From Cristatella mucedo (Eukaryota > Bryozoa > Phylactolaemata > Cristatellidae), in NCBI GenBank assembly GCA_009760855.2, contig WPIO01000001.1, positions 22,674,001 through 22,738,000 on the forward strand: a DNA stretch of 64,000 bases, written 5' to 3'. Shown here piece after piece: positions 63,721 through 64,000 of the stretch. Position 1 is the first letter of the stretch. Every line of letters starts with the position of its first letter. The position numbers and the translations under genes are program-made. Below the pieces are notes generated by a model. The model saw only the letters and a list, made by a program, of their open reading frames with translations. It made no database searches and was not told the origin of the DNA.

Positions 63721-64000
63721 TATGAACGGCAACAAAGTCGCATTAATACAGTGGCATTTGTGGCCGCGCCGCCACCAACGAAGAACACAGTTACGGCAAC
63801 CTGCTAATTTTACTTGAGACAGCCAAGGCTAGCTTTTCCAAATGGTACCCTTACCGATTGCTTATACTTCCTACGCAGCGGCATTCGCACTGGCGAGAGG
63901 AGCGTGTTAGTCCTTCGTAGCCTCTGTGCAATTATTTAACGCATTCGTTCAGGCATGCACTTGTGTGCCACGAATATTGCCATATGCTGTAAAAGAATAA

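Overview
The window is animal (metazoan) nuclear DNA, not bacterial. It carries two intron-rich protein genes with standard splice signals, embedded in non-LTR retrotransposons, tRNA-derived SINEs, DNA-transposon remnants and long microsatellites. Vertebrate-like and invertebrate-like family members are both recognisable, but the LINE/SINE families and short introns suggest an invertebrate, perhaps a sponge or other marine animal. The species cannot be fixed from the sequence alone.

Left arm (1-17.5 kb, minus strand): the N-terminal half of exportin-5 (XPO5), the RanGTP-dependent exporter of pre-miRNA and other double-stranded RNAs. I could place 11 exons with continuous phases, giving about 492 residues. 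The gene runs off the left edge. Its large introns are filled with L2/CR1-type LINE fragments, SINEs and (GT)n, (AT)n, (CATA)n and (CT)n repeats. One intron appears to be GC-AG.

Middle (17.5-40.2 kb): no confident host gene. This is a repeat-rich intergenic stretch with two LINE families (called L2-A and L2-B here), two main SINE families (SINE-A and SINE-B), a Tc1/mariner-type short element, a MITE with terminal inverted repeats of about 60 bp, a 540-bp CTGTCT/CTGT/CT composite microsatellite, and a gag-like ORF followed by a coding minisatellite, bracketed by 75-bp direct repeats.

Right arm (40.2-61.3 kb, plus strand): an apparently complete Smaug gene (SAMD4 family), a post-transcriptional repressor that binds stem-loops in mRNA. 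Twelve exons join in phase into an 874-residue protein with the N-terminal dimerisation region, a SAM RNA-binding domain split over two exons, the PHAT-type helical region and the conserved C-terminal motif. A GC-rich segment with a CRE palindrome precedes it and an AATAAA follows it. The last 2.7 kb holds no confident gene, only a SINE copy.

XPO5 and the Smaug gene are divergently oriented about 24 kb apart. Both act on RNA after transcription (miRNA precursor export and mRNA repression), but nothing in the sequence shows a shared regulation. I did not find a clearly new molecular system. The most unusual items are a SINE whose 3' tail matches the resident LINE, a 57-bp tandem duplication across a splice donor just before the Smaug SAM exon, an intronic cluster of YY1-, ETS- and E-box-like sites, and the gag-like/minisatellite unit.
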